A DNA stretch of 7,381 nt from NCBI GenBank assembly GCA_030648225.1, contig JAUSIA010000198.1, positions 1 through 7,381 on the forward strand. Direction: 5' to 3'. Positions 1 through 6,127 of this stretch are shown piece by piece. How positions within the stretch are numbered: the first letter of the stretch is position 1; every line of letters begins with the position of its first letter. The DNA is from Ignavibacteria bacterium. GTDB taxonomy: Bacteria > Bacteroidota > Ignavibacteria > Ignavibacteriales > Ignavibacteriaceae. Position numbers and translations under genes: made by a program. The notes under the pieces were generated by a model. The model had not been told where the DNA came from. It saw only the letters and a list, made by a program, of their open reading frames with translations, and did not search any database.

Positions 1-1312
1 CAAGAATATAAGCGCCTTTTGTTAACCACTTGTTTGCAGCTTCTTTTAGGTCCGAAGTTTTTGCATCTTCTACAAACTGAAGATTCTTTTTATAGTAATC
101 GGGACTTCCACCATAAACTTCACTCTGTGCAAGGATATCTGATTTACCACCAAAACCGCCAATTCTCTCTATACCTCTAATAAAACCGGCAAGGTGCTGT
201 GTTTTGATTCTGTTAAGCTCATCCTGTGTAGGTCCTTCCTTTAGGAATTTTCCTAACTCCTCATCAATTGCATTTTCAATTTTTCCTAAATCTTCTCCGG
301 GTTTTGCAGTTGCAACTATCTGAAACTGGCTGCCGATTTCACCGCCACTGTAATAACACCAAACATCAGTTGCAATTTGTTCGTCATAAACTAATCTCTT
401 GTACAAACGTGAGGTTTTACCAGAAGCAAGTACATCTGAAACAAGATCGAGATTAGATAATTCCTTTGAACCCCATTCAGGAATATTCCATACTTTATAA
501 ATGCGTAATTGCGGAACTCTATCCTGTGCCACTTGTCTTTTTGTTTCTTCCATTGGAGCGATCCACACTTCATGCTTTGTTACAGGAGGACCGGCAGGAA
601 TATCACCAAAATATTTTTCAATTTTTTCTTTTATTTCCTGTGTGTTAATATCTCCCGCAATAACAAGAACAGCATTAGCAGCACCATAATAAGTTTTGAA
701 CCATTCGTGAATATCATCAAGAGAAGCTGCGTTAAGATCTTCCATTGAGCCTATTGTTGTCCAGGAATATGGATGTCCTTTGGGATATGTATTATTTGTT
801 ATAAGCTCTTCACTTAAAGCATAAGGTTCATTTTCTCCAAGTCTTTTTTCATTCTGAACGACGCCTCTCTGCTCATCAAGTTTTTCCTGGGTTACAGCTC
901 CAAGAAAGTGTCCCATCCTGTCTGATTCCATCCATAAAGCAAGATCAAATGCAGATGTAGGTACATTCTGAAAATAGTTTGTTCTGTCATTGTTCGTTGT
1001 TCCATTCAGATCGGTAGCACCAACTCTTTCAAGTGCCTGGAAATAATCATCATCAAAATTTTCACTTCCATTGAACATCAGGTGTTCAAATAAATGAGCA
1101 AAACCGGTTTTTCCCTGTTTCTCATTCTTTGAGCCGACATGATACCAAACATTAACTGCAACAATCGGAGCTTTATGATCTTCGTGAACAATTAATGTTA
1201 AGCCGTTATTAAGAACAAATTTTTGATAAGGAATATTAATATCCGCTATACTTTGTGCAAAGGTTACTGCGGATAAAATGGAAACAAATAAAAGGAGTGT
1301 TTTAATTTTCAT
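1..1312 (-). CDS. Secreted M16 (insulinase/pitrilysin-family) zinc peptidase, C-terminus cut by window edge
   Basis: My translation from the ATG at 1310-1312 is open for 437 codons to the window edge. Residues 1-19 form a signal peptide (basic start, hydrophobic core, TFA then Gln), so the enzyme is exported. The inverted zinc motif HLFEH is at residues 73-77, with two His ligands and the catalytic Glu76; the third ligand is probably Glu155 in VVQNEKR. The family-typical segments TTNNDRTNYF (about 105-114) and SRLYKRL (about 300) are also present. Known M16 enzymes degrade peptides or process proteins. Single-module members are about 430-500 residues and double-module ones about 900; the visible part is one active module, so the full length cannot be decided. 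AGAGGT sits 4-5 nt before the ATG. No frame lesion is visible. The family call is firm; the substrate is unknown. Confidence 0.93.
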   Translation of the reverse strand, partial: MKIKTLLLFVSILSAVTFAQSIADINIPYQKFVLNNGLTLIVHEDHKAPIVAVNVWYHVGSKNEKQGKTGFAHLFEHLMFNGSENFDDDYFQALERVGATDLNGTTNNDRTNYFQNVPTSAFDLALWMESDRMGHFLGAVTQEKLDEQRGVVQNEKRLGENEPYALSEELITNNTYPKGHPYSWTTIGSMEDLNAASLDDIHEWFKTYYGAANAVLVIAGDINTQEIKEKIEKYFGDIPAGPPVTKHEVWIAPMEETKRQVAQDRVPQLRIYKVWNIPEWGSKELSNLDLVSDVLASGKTSRLYKRLVYDEQIATDVWCYYSGGEIGSQFQIVATAKPGEDLGKIENAIDEELGKFLKEGPTQDELNRIKTQHLAGFIRGIERIGGFGGKSDILAQSEVYGGSPDYYKKNLQFVEDAKTSDLKEAANKWLTKGAYIL

Positions 1313-1388
1313 TTTTACCTCTTTTTTTGAAAACTTTTAAAGTTCATTAAGATCAGGTAAAATATAAAGATTTAATTGATGACCGGAC

Positions 1389-1415
1389 ATATAATTTTAT
1401 AAATGAAAATTATAT
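1389..1415. repeat. Perfect AT-only inverted repeat upstream of the M16 gene
   Basis: ATATAATTTT (1389-1398) and AAAATTATAT (1406-1415) are perfect 10-base reverse complements separated by 7 nt. The repeat lies between dodecin and the M16 peptidase gene, about 77 bp before the M16 start. It has no T-run on the minus strand, so it is not a normal terminator. It overlaps a TATAAT hexamer (1409-1414, minus strand). It could be an operator-like site or simply an AT-rich coincidence. Confidence 0.4.
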
Positions 1416-1456
1416 CGGCAGATAACAATGTCAAATGTAAAATTCCGGTATTAAGA

Positions 1457-1662
1457 TTAGTCTTCTATAGTGAAGCCTACTTTAATAACAACCTGCCAGT
1501 GAGATAATTTTTGGTTTTCTATATGACCCCGTGTTTCTACGATTTGAAGCCAGCGCATGTTTCTAATAGTTTTTGATGCCTTTTCAACTGCATTCTTTAC
1601 TGCTTGTTCAATAGAATCAGGTGAGGTACCAACAAGCTCGTAATCTTATAAACATGATTCAT
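1457..1662 (-). pseudogene. Dodecin, frameshifted by a one-base deletion near the start
   Basis: Dodecins are small flavin- or CoA-binding proteins that assemble into hollow dodecamers. From ATG 1660-1662 the frame reads MNHVYKIT and then runs out of phase to an early stop. Moving one base at about 1639-1642 restores a full dodecin: ELVGTSPDS, KASKTIRNMRWLQIVETRG, then HIENQKLSHWQVVIKVGF to TAA at 1457-1459. The corrected product is 68 residues, the usual length. The flavin-stacking Trp (about 38) and the conserved Gln (about 57) are present, as is Arg45. The downstream frame has a stop at 1646-1648 and no ATG before the homology, so it cannot start on its own. AAGGAG lies 6 nt before the ATG, so the intended start is clear. 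The strong conservation downstream means either a very recent mutation or a sequencing/assembly error. Family call sure; pseudogene status uncertain. Confidence 0.88.
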
Positions 1663-1673
1663 GGAATCTCCTT

Positions 1674-1705
1674 CATTGTTCAATTGTTAAATTGCTTAAT
1701 TGTTT
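1674..1705. repeat. Four degenerate 8-bp tandem units before dodecin
   Basis: The plus strand reads as four 8-bp units starting at 1674, 1682, 1690 and 1698: CATTGTTC, AATTGTTA, AATTGCTT, AATTGTTT. It fills part of the 74-bp gap between the VOC stop and the dodecin start and ends about 11 bp upstream of the dodecin ribosome binding site. The rest of the gap is ACC/AAC-rich simple sequence. It is probably slippage-derived; no function can be assigned. Confidence 0.5.
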
Positions 1706-1736
1706 TATTTGCTCACTACCAACTCCCCACCACCAA

Positions 1737-2087
1737 CTAACTCTTCTGATAAAGCCCGATAGTATTTCCATCAGGATCAAAGAAAAGTGCATACCAGCCC
1801 ATTGCAGGTATTACTGTCTTAGCTCTTTTTATTGACCCTCCGAGTTCAACACATTTTTTAAGTGTGTCATCTATACTTTCTGTGTTAATATGAAATACGG
1901 TATTATCACCTTTTGCAATTCTATCTGCTTTTCTTATTCCAACCATAATCCCTTTATGATTGTTAAAAAGAAGATAACCGTTACCGAACTGTTTGAAATC
2001 CCAGCCAAAGAGTTTGTTGAAAAAATCTTTTGATCTTTCAAGGTTGGTTGTGGGAATTTCAATGTGCGAAATTAGAGGGTTTGCCAT
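1737..2087 (-). CDS. VOC-superfamily (glyoxalase/bleomycin-resistance fold) protein
   Basis: This is a 116-residue protein of two beta-alpha-beta-beta-beta modules, the length of a single VOC domain. Hallmarks are ISHIEIPTTNLERSKDFF at residues 6-23, GWDF at 28-31 and the C-terminal FFDPDGNTIGLYQ at 102-114. His8 and His66 fall where VOC metal ligands are often found. The usual final Glu ligand in the GNxxEL motif is replaced (IGLYQ), so metal catalysis like that of glyoxalase I is doubtful. The protein is presumably a soluble cytoplasmic dimer; the substrate is unknown. GGAG lies 7 nt before the ATG, supporting this start. The frameshifted dodecin follows 74 bp downstream on the same strand and could share the transcript. 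Family sure; specific reaction not assignable. Confidence 0.88.
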   Translation of the reverse strand: MANPLISHIEIPTTNLERSKDFFNKLFGWDFKQFGNGYLLFNNHKGIMVGIRKADRIAKGDNTVFHINTESIDDTLKKCVELGGSIKRAKTVIPAMGWYALFFDPDGNTIGLYQKS

Positions 2088-2107
2088 TTCAATACTCCAG
2101 TCTTAAA

Positions 2108-2137
2108 AGTATAAATCAGTTTTTGAATTTATGTAAA
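2108..2137 (-). promoter_or_regulatory. Candidate sigma70-type promoter for the VOC gene
   Basis: On the minus strand TTTACA (2132-2137) and TATACT (2108-2113) are separated by 18 bp. Transcription would begin near 2101, giving a leader of about 14 nt that still contains the GGAG site at 2095-2098. It is supported only by hexamer match and position in very AT-rich DNA. Confidence 0.38.
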
Positions 2138-2272
2138 ATTAAGCTTATTCATTTATCATATCAATTTGTTATAAAATTTGTTTTTATTTTTCTTCTATGA
2201 ATTAATAAAAAAGAATTCACAAAAAATGTTTTAAAAACTTTTTTCTAAAAATGGGATCAAATTAATCTTTTG

Positions 2273-2713
2273 CTAAAATCCCCCTGTTCTGAAACTCACT
2301 CCTGCAACAACAAATAAAACAGAAATAATTGTTACAGGAATAATATGCCAGGCTAATGAAGAAAGATTATTTTCATTCAGCCTGGGAATAATTCTAAATC
2401 TCGCATCTGCTGCAAAGATAATTGTTAGCAAAAGAAGTATAAGCTTATATCCAACAAAAGTTGGTATACCTGGAATAAATGAAAACCAGAGTGAAAAATC
2501 CGGCAACAAATTATGTGCAAGATAAAGTCCTGTTAAAACCTGTAGTATTAATGCCGGGATGCCTATTTTTTCATAAGGCTGTTCAAAATTTTGTATGATC
2601 TCAACGGATTTATTCTTTAATGCTTTTGGTAAAATCAGAATGGATAAAATTAAATGTCCGCCCGTCCATATTGTTGCACCGAGAATGTGGAGTAGTATTA
2701 TGTATTTATACAT
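2273..2713 (-). CDS. CopD-like four-helix integral membrane protein
   Basis: This is a 146-residue, strongly hydrophobic protein with four predicted membrane helices at about 3-29, 50-68, 85-108 and 122-140. The first helix carries the pattern LLHILGATIWTGGHL, with His9 and His20. A further His123 opens the last helix and Arg105/Arg107 end the third. The helix-1 His with a Trp-x-Gly-Gly turn resembles the copper-resistance CopD-like (PF05425-type) small membrane proteins, in which such His residues may bind metal or heme. No copper gene (copA, copC, sensor) lies beside it, so a role in copper handling is only a family analogy. There is no Shine-Dalgarno sequence before the ATG; the candidate promoter would give a nearly leaderless mRNA. 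Fold family fairly likely; function unproven. Confidence 0.72.
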   Translation of the reverse strand: MYKYIILLHILGATIWTGGHLILSILILPKALKNKSVEIIQNFEQPYEKIGIPALILQVLTGLYLAHNLLPDFSLWFSFIPGIPTFVGYKLILLLLTIIFAADARFRIIPRLNENNLSSLAWHIIPVTIISVLFVVAGVSFRTGGF

Positions 2714-2723
2714 TTCGCCGTTT

Positions 2724-2752
2724 CTTATAGTAATTTTTGTGAGATGTGTAAA
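2724..2752 (-). promoter_or_regulatory. Candidate promoter for the copD-like gene
   Basis: On the minus strand TTTACA (2747-2752) and TATAAG (2724-2729) are spaced by exactly 17 bp. The expected start would be about 2717, only about 4 nt before the ATG, which fits the lack of a Shine-Dalgarno sequence. The -35 hexamer matches the one proposed for the VOC gene. The GGTATA array begins 7 bp beyond it. Hexamer match only. Confidence 0.33.
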
Positions 2753-2759
2753 TATAGTA

Positions 2760-2795
2760 GGTATAGAGGTATAAAGGTATAAGGTATAGGGTATA
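2760..2795. repeat. Short tandem array of GGTATA units
   Basis: GGTATA occurs five times on the plus strand, starting at 2760, 2768, 2776, 2783 and 2790 (spacings 8, 8, 7, 7), joined by one or two purines. This looks like a slippage-prone microsatellite. It abuts the upstream edge of the candidate copD-like promoter. Confidence 0.75.
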
Positions 2796-2844
2796 GGAGA
2801 AACCTTCGGGGTTAGCGCCTTATAAAGCAGAGGACTTTAAACTT

Positions 2845-2991
2845 CCCTCTCCTTGATGAGACTGTGTGAAAATTGTAAACTAATCTGGTAGCCGCAACTT
2901 CCAAGTTGCGGATATTGCTAAAAAACGCAAGCTGAAGCTTGCGGTTACCTCAATATTATTAATATTCACACTGCCTCTGATAAGGAGAGGG
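2845..2991. repeat. Composite nested palindromic element (REP/MITE-like)
   Basis: The outer arms, 2845-2870 and 2965-2991, are imperfect inverted repeats (CCCTCTCCTT at one end, AAGGAGAGGG at the other; GTGTGAA and TTCACA at the inner ends). Inside are two related hairpins: CCGCAACTT/AAGTTGCGG (2892-2911, perfect 9-bp arms, 2-nt centre) and CGCAAGC/GCTTGCG (2926-2943, 4-nt loop). They can also pair with each other, GGTAGCCGCAA (2887-2897) against TTGCGGTTACC (2939-2949) with one mismatch. AATATT-ATT-AATATT (2952-2966) is a further small palindrome. There is no coding sequence. The layered design suggests a dispersed palindromic family, but copies elsewhere cannot be checked here. Confidence 0.75.
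2920..2944 (-). terminator. Intrinsic terminator of the ompA-like gene
   Basis: On the minus strand a GC-rich hairpin CGCAAGC-TTCA-GCTTGCG (2926-2943) is followed directly by six T residues (2920-2925). It lies about 106 nt past the TAG of the ompA-like gene in the right orientation to end its transcript. It is part of the larger palindromic element. Confidence 0.75.
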
Positions 2992-3049
2992 ACTGAGGTT
3001 AATATCTCAGATTTACTCTACTTAATGCGTAACGTGATCAAGTAATTAA

Positions 3050-4582
3050 CTATTTAACCCGTTTAAATTCTATTCTTCTGTTCTTCTGCTTATTTTCAGG
3101 AGTATCATTGGGAACAAACGGCTGTTCTTCACCATATCCAACAGCGGTTAACCTGCTGGCATCAATTCCATGATTTACTAACCAGGTTTTTACAGCTTCG
3201 GCTCTTAGCTGCGAAAGCCTCTGGTTTGATGAATTGCTGCCGACATCATCTGTATGCCCGCTTATTTCAACCTGGATTTCGGGATAAGTCGTTAATGTTC
3301 TTAAAGCTTTCTGCAATGTTTCCTCTGACTCTGGTGTAACTTCTGCTTTGCCAGTCGCAAAGGTTATACCTTCAAGAATAATTGGAACACCAACCTTAAC
3401 AACATCATCTTCGGGATCAAGAGGATTTGTTTCTCTCCTAATTTCTATTCCATCATCAACTGTTCCTCCATCTGTATCCGGATTAAGAGGATCTGTTTTG
3501 TGCTTATTAACTTCTTCCCCATCACTCAAAGTATCACCATCCGAATCAGCTTTCATTGGGTTTGTTTTATATGTATTTACTTCAGAACCATCATTCAAAT
3601 TATCACCATCGGAATCAGATTTTACCGGATTTGTTTTGTGAGTCATTATTTCTGCTGAATCACTTAAGCCATCATTATCAGTATCAGCTTTTAAAGGATC
3701 GGTTTTATGTGTGTTTACTTCTTCGCCATCGGTTAATTTATCTCCATCTGTATCCTGGTTAAGAGGATCAGTCTTATAAGTATTTACTTCAGAACCATCA
3801 TTCAATCCATCTCCATCAGAATCAGGATTAAGCGGATCAGTACTATATTGATTAACTTCTTCACCATCATTTAATTCATCACCATCAGTATCAGAATTTA
3901 ATGGATCAGTTCCAAGCTGCTCTTCATCTTTTCTTAACAATCCATCCATATCATTATCATGGTTAGGTTCACCTCCAAAAGTGAGTCCTGCCCCCAAATG
4001 AAAATATGCATCACCTGCAGAAACATGTTTGTCATAATAATTCAGGTTTTCTGTAAATGAGTATCCTATACCAAGAACTAACTCAAACATAACAACATCT
4101 GCAAGTTCAAATTGAGCTCCTGTACCAACAGAAAATAACCCAGCCCAATCGTCTTCATCAACAGGAAATTCATTTTTAGACAGAGGCTTCTCTTTAACTT
4201 TATATTTTAAACCACCGCCGCCTGCATATATAAATGGATTCCATCCCGACTGATCGAAAGGATAAGCAATAAATCTTATTTCAACCGGGATTATTTCAGT
4301 TTCATATTTAACATCTAGAAAATCTTTTCCTGCATAAATTCCATATCCCCCACTAAGTTCAAGCTGTAAACCATCAAGCATTCCAAACCTTAGGTAACCT
4401 CTGCCAAGGTATGAAAGTTCATAAGAACCTGTTATATCTTCCCGGCTGAATTCATTTGAAGGGTAGAGAATGTTTCCTTGTATACCACCCTGAACTCCTT
4501 CTGTAGAGAATTGACTATAAAGTGGAGGGGATAGTAAAAATAAAATAGTTAATAGAAATATGCTTTTGTATAGTTGCTTCAT
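3050..4582 (-). CDS. OmpA-family outer-membrane protein with thrombospondin type-3 repeat stalk
   Basis: This is a 510-residue protein. Residues 1-24 are a signal peptide (hydrophobic core, then LYSQ). Residues about 25-205 resemble an eight-stranded OmpA/OprF-type beta-barrel with alternating aromatic strands. Residues about 209-391 are eight Asp-rich units of about 23 residues of the form DxDGDxLxDGEEVNxxxTDPLxx, the calcium-binding thrombospondin type-3 pattern, forming a stiff periplasmic linker. Residues about 397-508 are the OmpA C-terminal domain, with GHTDDVG (442-448) and RLSQLRAEAV; Asp445 and Arg460 match the E. coli OmpA pair Asp271/Arg286 that holds diaminopimelate of peptidoglycan. 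The expected role is tethering the outer membrane to the cell wall. The start is supported by AAGGAG 9 nt before the ATG, a near-consensus promoter and a signal peptide. It has its own terminator, so it is probably monocistronic. Domain calls are firm. Confidence 0.95.
   Translation of the reverse strand: MKQLYKSIFLLTILFLLSPPLYSQFSTEGVQGGIQGNILYPSNEFSREDITGSYELSYLGRGYLRFGMLDGLQLELSGGYGIYAGKDFLDVKYETEIIPVEIRFIAYPFDQSGWNPFIYAGGGGLKYKVKEKPLSKNEFPVDEDDWAGLFSVGTGAQFELADVVMFELVLGIGYSFTENLNYYDKHVSAGDAYFHLGAGLTFGGEPNHDNDMDGLLRKDEEQLGTDPLNSDTDGDELNDGEEVNQYSTDPLNPDSDGDGLNDGSEVNTYKTDPLNQDTDGDKLTDGEEVNTHKTDPLKADTDNDGLSDSAEIMTHKTNPVKSDSDGDNLNDGSEVNTYKTNPMKADSDGDTLSDGEEVNKHKTDPLNPDTDGGTVDDGIEIRRETNPLDPEDDVVKVGVPIILEGITFATGKAEVTPESEETLQKALRTLTTYPEIQVEISGHTDDVGSNSSNQRLSQLRAEAVKTWLVNHGIDASRLTAVGYGEEQPFVPNDTPENKQKNRRIEFKRVK
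3410..3958 (-). repeat. 69-bp tandem repeats encoding the TSP3 stalk
   Basis: Eight units of 22-23 codons lie head to tail (residues 209-391). The last unit is degenerate (DTDGGTVDDG). Units 2 and 5 share the ending SEVNTYKT, and units 3 and 6 share DGEEVN followed by HKTDPL, showing a three-unit higher-order period. At DNA level a 26-bp stretch is identical at 3573-3598 and 3780-3805, exactly 207 bp apart (three units). Confidence 0.9.
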
Positions 4583-4622
4583 AAAGCTCTCTCCTTAATT
4601 TGTTAAATTAGTTCGTGTTCTT

Positions 4623-4673
4623 TTCATATCAGGATTTGATTTTTTTACTCAAGGATACATGCAGCGATATGAA
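4623..4673. repeat. Inverted repeat in the ompA-like leader
   Basis: TTCATATC (4623-4630) and GATATGAA (4666-4673) are perfect 8-base reverse complements 35 bp apart, inside the predicted 105-nt untranslated leader. They could be regulator half-sites or the base of a leader stem, or chance in AT-rich DNA. Confidence 0.35.
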
Positions 4674-4693
4674 TTTTTTGAAAATGCTGTCCA

Positions 4694-4722
4694 ATAATAA
4701 AGGTAAGCAGATTTAATGTCAA
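4694..4722 (-). promoter_or_regulatory. Near-consensus sigma70 promoter of the ompA-like gene
   Basis: On the minus strand a perfect TTGACA (4717-4722) and TATTAT (4694-4699, five of six matches) are separated by 17 bp. Transcription should begin near 4687, giving a leader of about 105 nt before the ATG at 4582. It is the best promoter match in the window, fitting an abundant outer-membrane protein. Confidence 0.65.
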
Positions 4723-4783
4723 TAAGTTGAGGGTGATTTACAGTGGTAGTTTAAATAATTCAGGTTGAAATAATAAATGAGCC

Positions 4784-6022
4784 TTAGGAACTCATTGTTG
4801 CCTGAATAATTTTTATTTCAGGCAAAGCACTTATACTCTTGAAATATTTTATTGCTTCATCAAAATAAGTTTTGCTCTCTTTCCCATTTCCCATTTCTTT
4901 GAACAGAAGCCCAAGCTCAAAATTAGTTTCAGCATAGTTAAGTTTATTACGAAATTCTTTATTAATTCTTAAGCTTGTAAGTAAATAATTTTCTGAAGTT
5001 TCATAATTAGATTTGTTTCTTTGTATAATGCCTTTAATCTTATAAATATCCGCAATTGAGAGTTTGTCATTAGTCTTGTAACAAATGTCCATTGCCTTAT
5101 CTGCAAAAGCTTCTGCTAAAGAAAAATCTTTCTTTAAAGTATAAAGATATGCTTTGCTAACGTAGGTAATACCAAGGGTTGTAAGAGAACCAGCTTGCAG
5201 AGATACTGAAATGCTCTGATCAAAATTATTTAAAGATAGCTCATATTTATTAAGCTTAAGATAAGTCATTCCTATATTATGCTTAATCTCAGCAATTCTT
5301 TTAAGATTATTCAGCTTCTGAAAATTAAGCAAAGCTCTTTGGTAATAAGAGAGAGCAAGATCATAATTCCCCTGTATATTATTTATTATGCCGAGGTTAA
5401 TTTCAATTTTACCTTTAAGAGAGATATCCTGTTTATTTTCAATTAATGAAAGGCTGTTTTCAAAATATTTCTTTGCTTTTTTAAGATCTCCTGTTTCACC
5501 ATAAATAGTACCGAGAAGATTCTCACATTTAGCTTTTCCGTAAGAATCTTTTTGTTTATCGAAAAGCTCTCCTGCCTTCTTAATATTGTTGAAGCTTAAC
5601 TGCCAGTGAGCCTGCCTGCTGTTCATTTCTCCAAGTGAGAGATAAGCATTTGCAGTGATATTCAGATATTCTTTTTTATCTTTTGTCTCGAAAAGAAGTT
5701 TTTCATTTATATCAATTGCTAAAGAAAATTCTCCCGCAGTAATTGCCATCCCGCCAAGTGAAAGAAGGAGTTCAAGGAATTTATTTCTGTTGAGTTTTGA
5801 TTCTGCGAAGGTTATAAGAAGATCTGTTTCTACTCTTAAACGAGGATCTTCCTGCAGGTTAAGTTCAACCTGCTGTTTACTTTTCTTACCAGTTATTTGT
5901 TTTGCAGTATCACCGAAATCACTGAGATACTTTTTTGTAAACTCATTAACTTCCTGGCTGCTGAAGTAAATTTTCAGAATATCTTTTAAGAGATTATTTT
6001 TTTTCTGTTCAAGTGTGCTCAT
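4784..6022 (-). CDS. Tetratricopeptide-repeat (TPR) protein, cytoplasmic
   Basis: This is a 412-residue protein with no signal peptide or membrane segment. Residues 1-80 are a Lys/Glu-rich helical N-terminus without a recognised domain. From about 84 to 396 there are about eight TPR units on a regular 40-residue pitch, longer than the canonical 34 and like the kinesin-light-chain/LGN/Rap-type arrays. Typical units are NLLGTIYGETGDLKKAKKYF (168-187), NLGIINNIQGNYDLALSYYQ (209-228) and NIGMTYLKLNKYELSLNNFD (249-268), with the Gly-Tyr-Gly-Ala/Ser-Tyr/Phe spacing of helix pairs. Such arrays are peptide- or protein-binding scaffolds; many are the sensor half of kinases or cyclases, but no catalytic domain is attached and none is adjacent. 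The ATG lacks a clear Shine-Dalgarno sequence (AAGAAAG only, too far upstream). Fold sure; partner unknown. Confidence 0.85.
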   Translation of the reverse strand: MSTLEQKKNNLLKDILKIYFSSQEVNEFTKKYLSDFGDTAKQITGKKSKQQVELNLQEDPRLRVETDLLITFAESKLNRNKFLELLLSLGGMAITAGEFSLAIDINEKLLFETKDKKEYLNITANAYLSLGEMNSRQAHWQLSFNNIKKAGELFDKQKDSYGKAKCENLLGTIYGETGDLKKAKKYFENSLSLIENKQDISLKGKIEINLGIINNIQGNYDLALSYYQRALLNFQKLNNLKRIAEIKHNIGMTYLKLNKYELSLNNFDQSISVSLQAGSLTTLGITYVSKAYLYTLKKDFSLAEAFADKAMDICYKTNDKLSIADIYKIKGIIQRNKSNYETSENYLLTSLRINKEFRNKLNYAETNFELGLLFKEMGNGKESKTYFDEAIKYFKSISALPEIKIIQATMSS

Positions 6023-6127
6023 TATAATAATTTTTTTCTTTCTTGTTAATAGATAATTTTACACTTAAACTTGCCTTAAATTCATATCTTAGTTTTATCA
6101 AAAATCATACTAAGCATCGTTTATAAA

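Larger units (their letters stand above)
2714..3049. other. Gene-free region between ompA-like and copD-like genes
   Basis: No coding signal is seen in these 336 bp. From high to low coordinates the region holds the ompA-like 3' untranslated segment with a small hairpin (CTGAG 2993-2997 with CTCAG 3006-3010), a composite palindrome that includes the intrinsic terminator, about 45 bp with nothing recognisable (about 2798-2844), the GGTATA array, and the candidate promoter of the copD-like gene. Confidence 0.7.

Noticed and set aside
268..748. Short open frames of 60-79 codons on both strands
   Set aside because: They lie inside the continuous M16 peptidase frame on the minus strand, which shows clear family motifs throughout.
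1409..1434. TTGACA and TATAAT as the promoter of the M16 gene
   Set aside because: The spacing is only 14 bp, too short for a standard sigma70 promoter.
2273..2713. A copper-resistance operon
   Set aside because: Only a CopD-like membrane protein is present; no copper ATPase, CopC, chaperone or sensor is adjacent.
3348..3762. Plus-strand open frames opposite the TSP3 repeats
   Set aside because: They are by-products of the repetitive codons of the OmpA/TSP3 gene and have low-complexity Ser/Pro or His/Leu translations.
3410..3958. Regular repeats as a CRISPR array
   Set aside because: They are 69-bp in-frame coding repeats without distinct spacers, fully explained by the TSP3 domain.
5655..5969. 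104-codon plus-strand open frame
   Set aside because: It is antisense to the well-supported TPR gene and has no protein-family character.
6088..6114. CTTAGT/ACTAAG hairpin after the intact lipoprotein gene as a terminator
   Set aside because: The stem is only 6 AT-rich pairs with a 15-nt loop and no following T-run.
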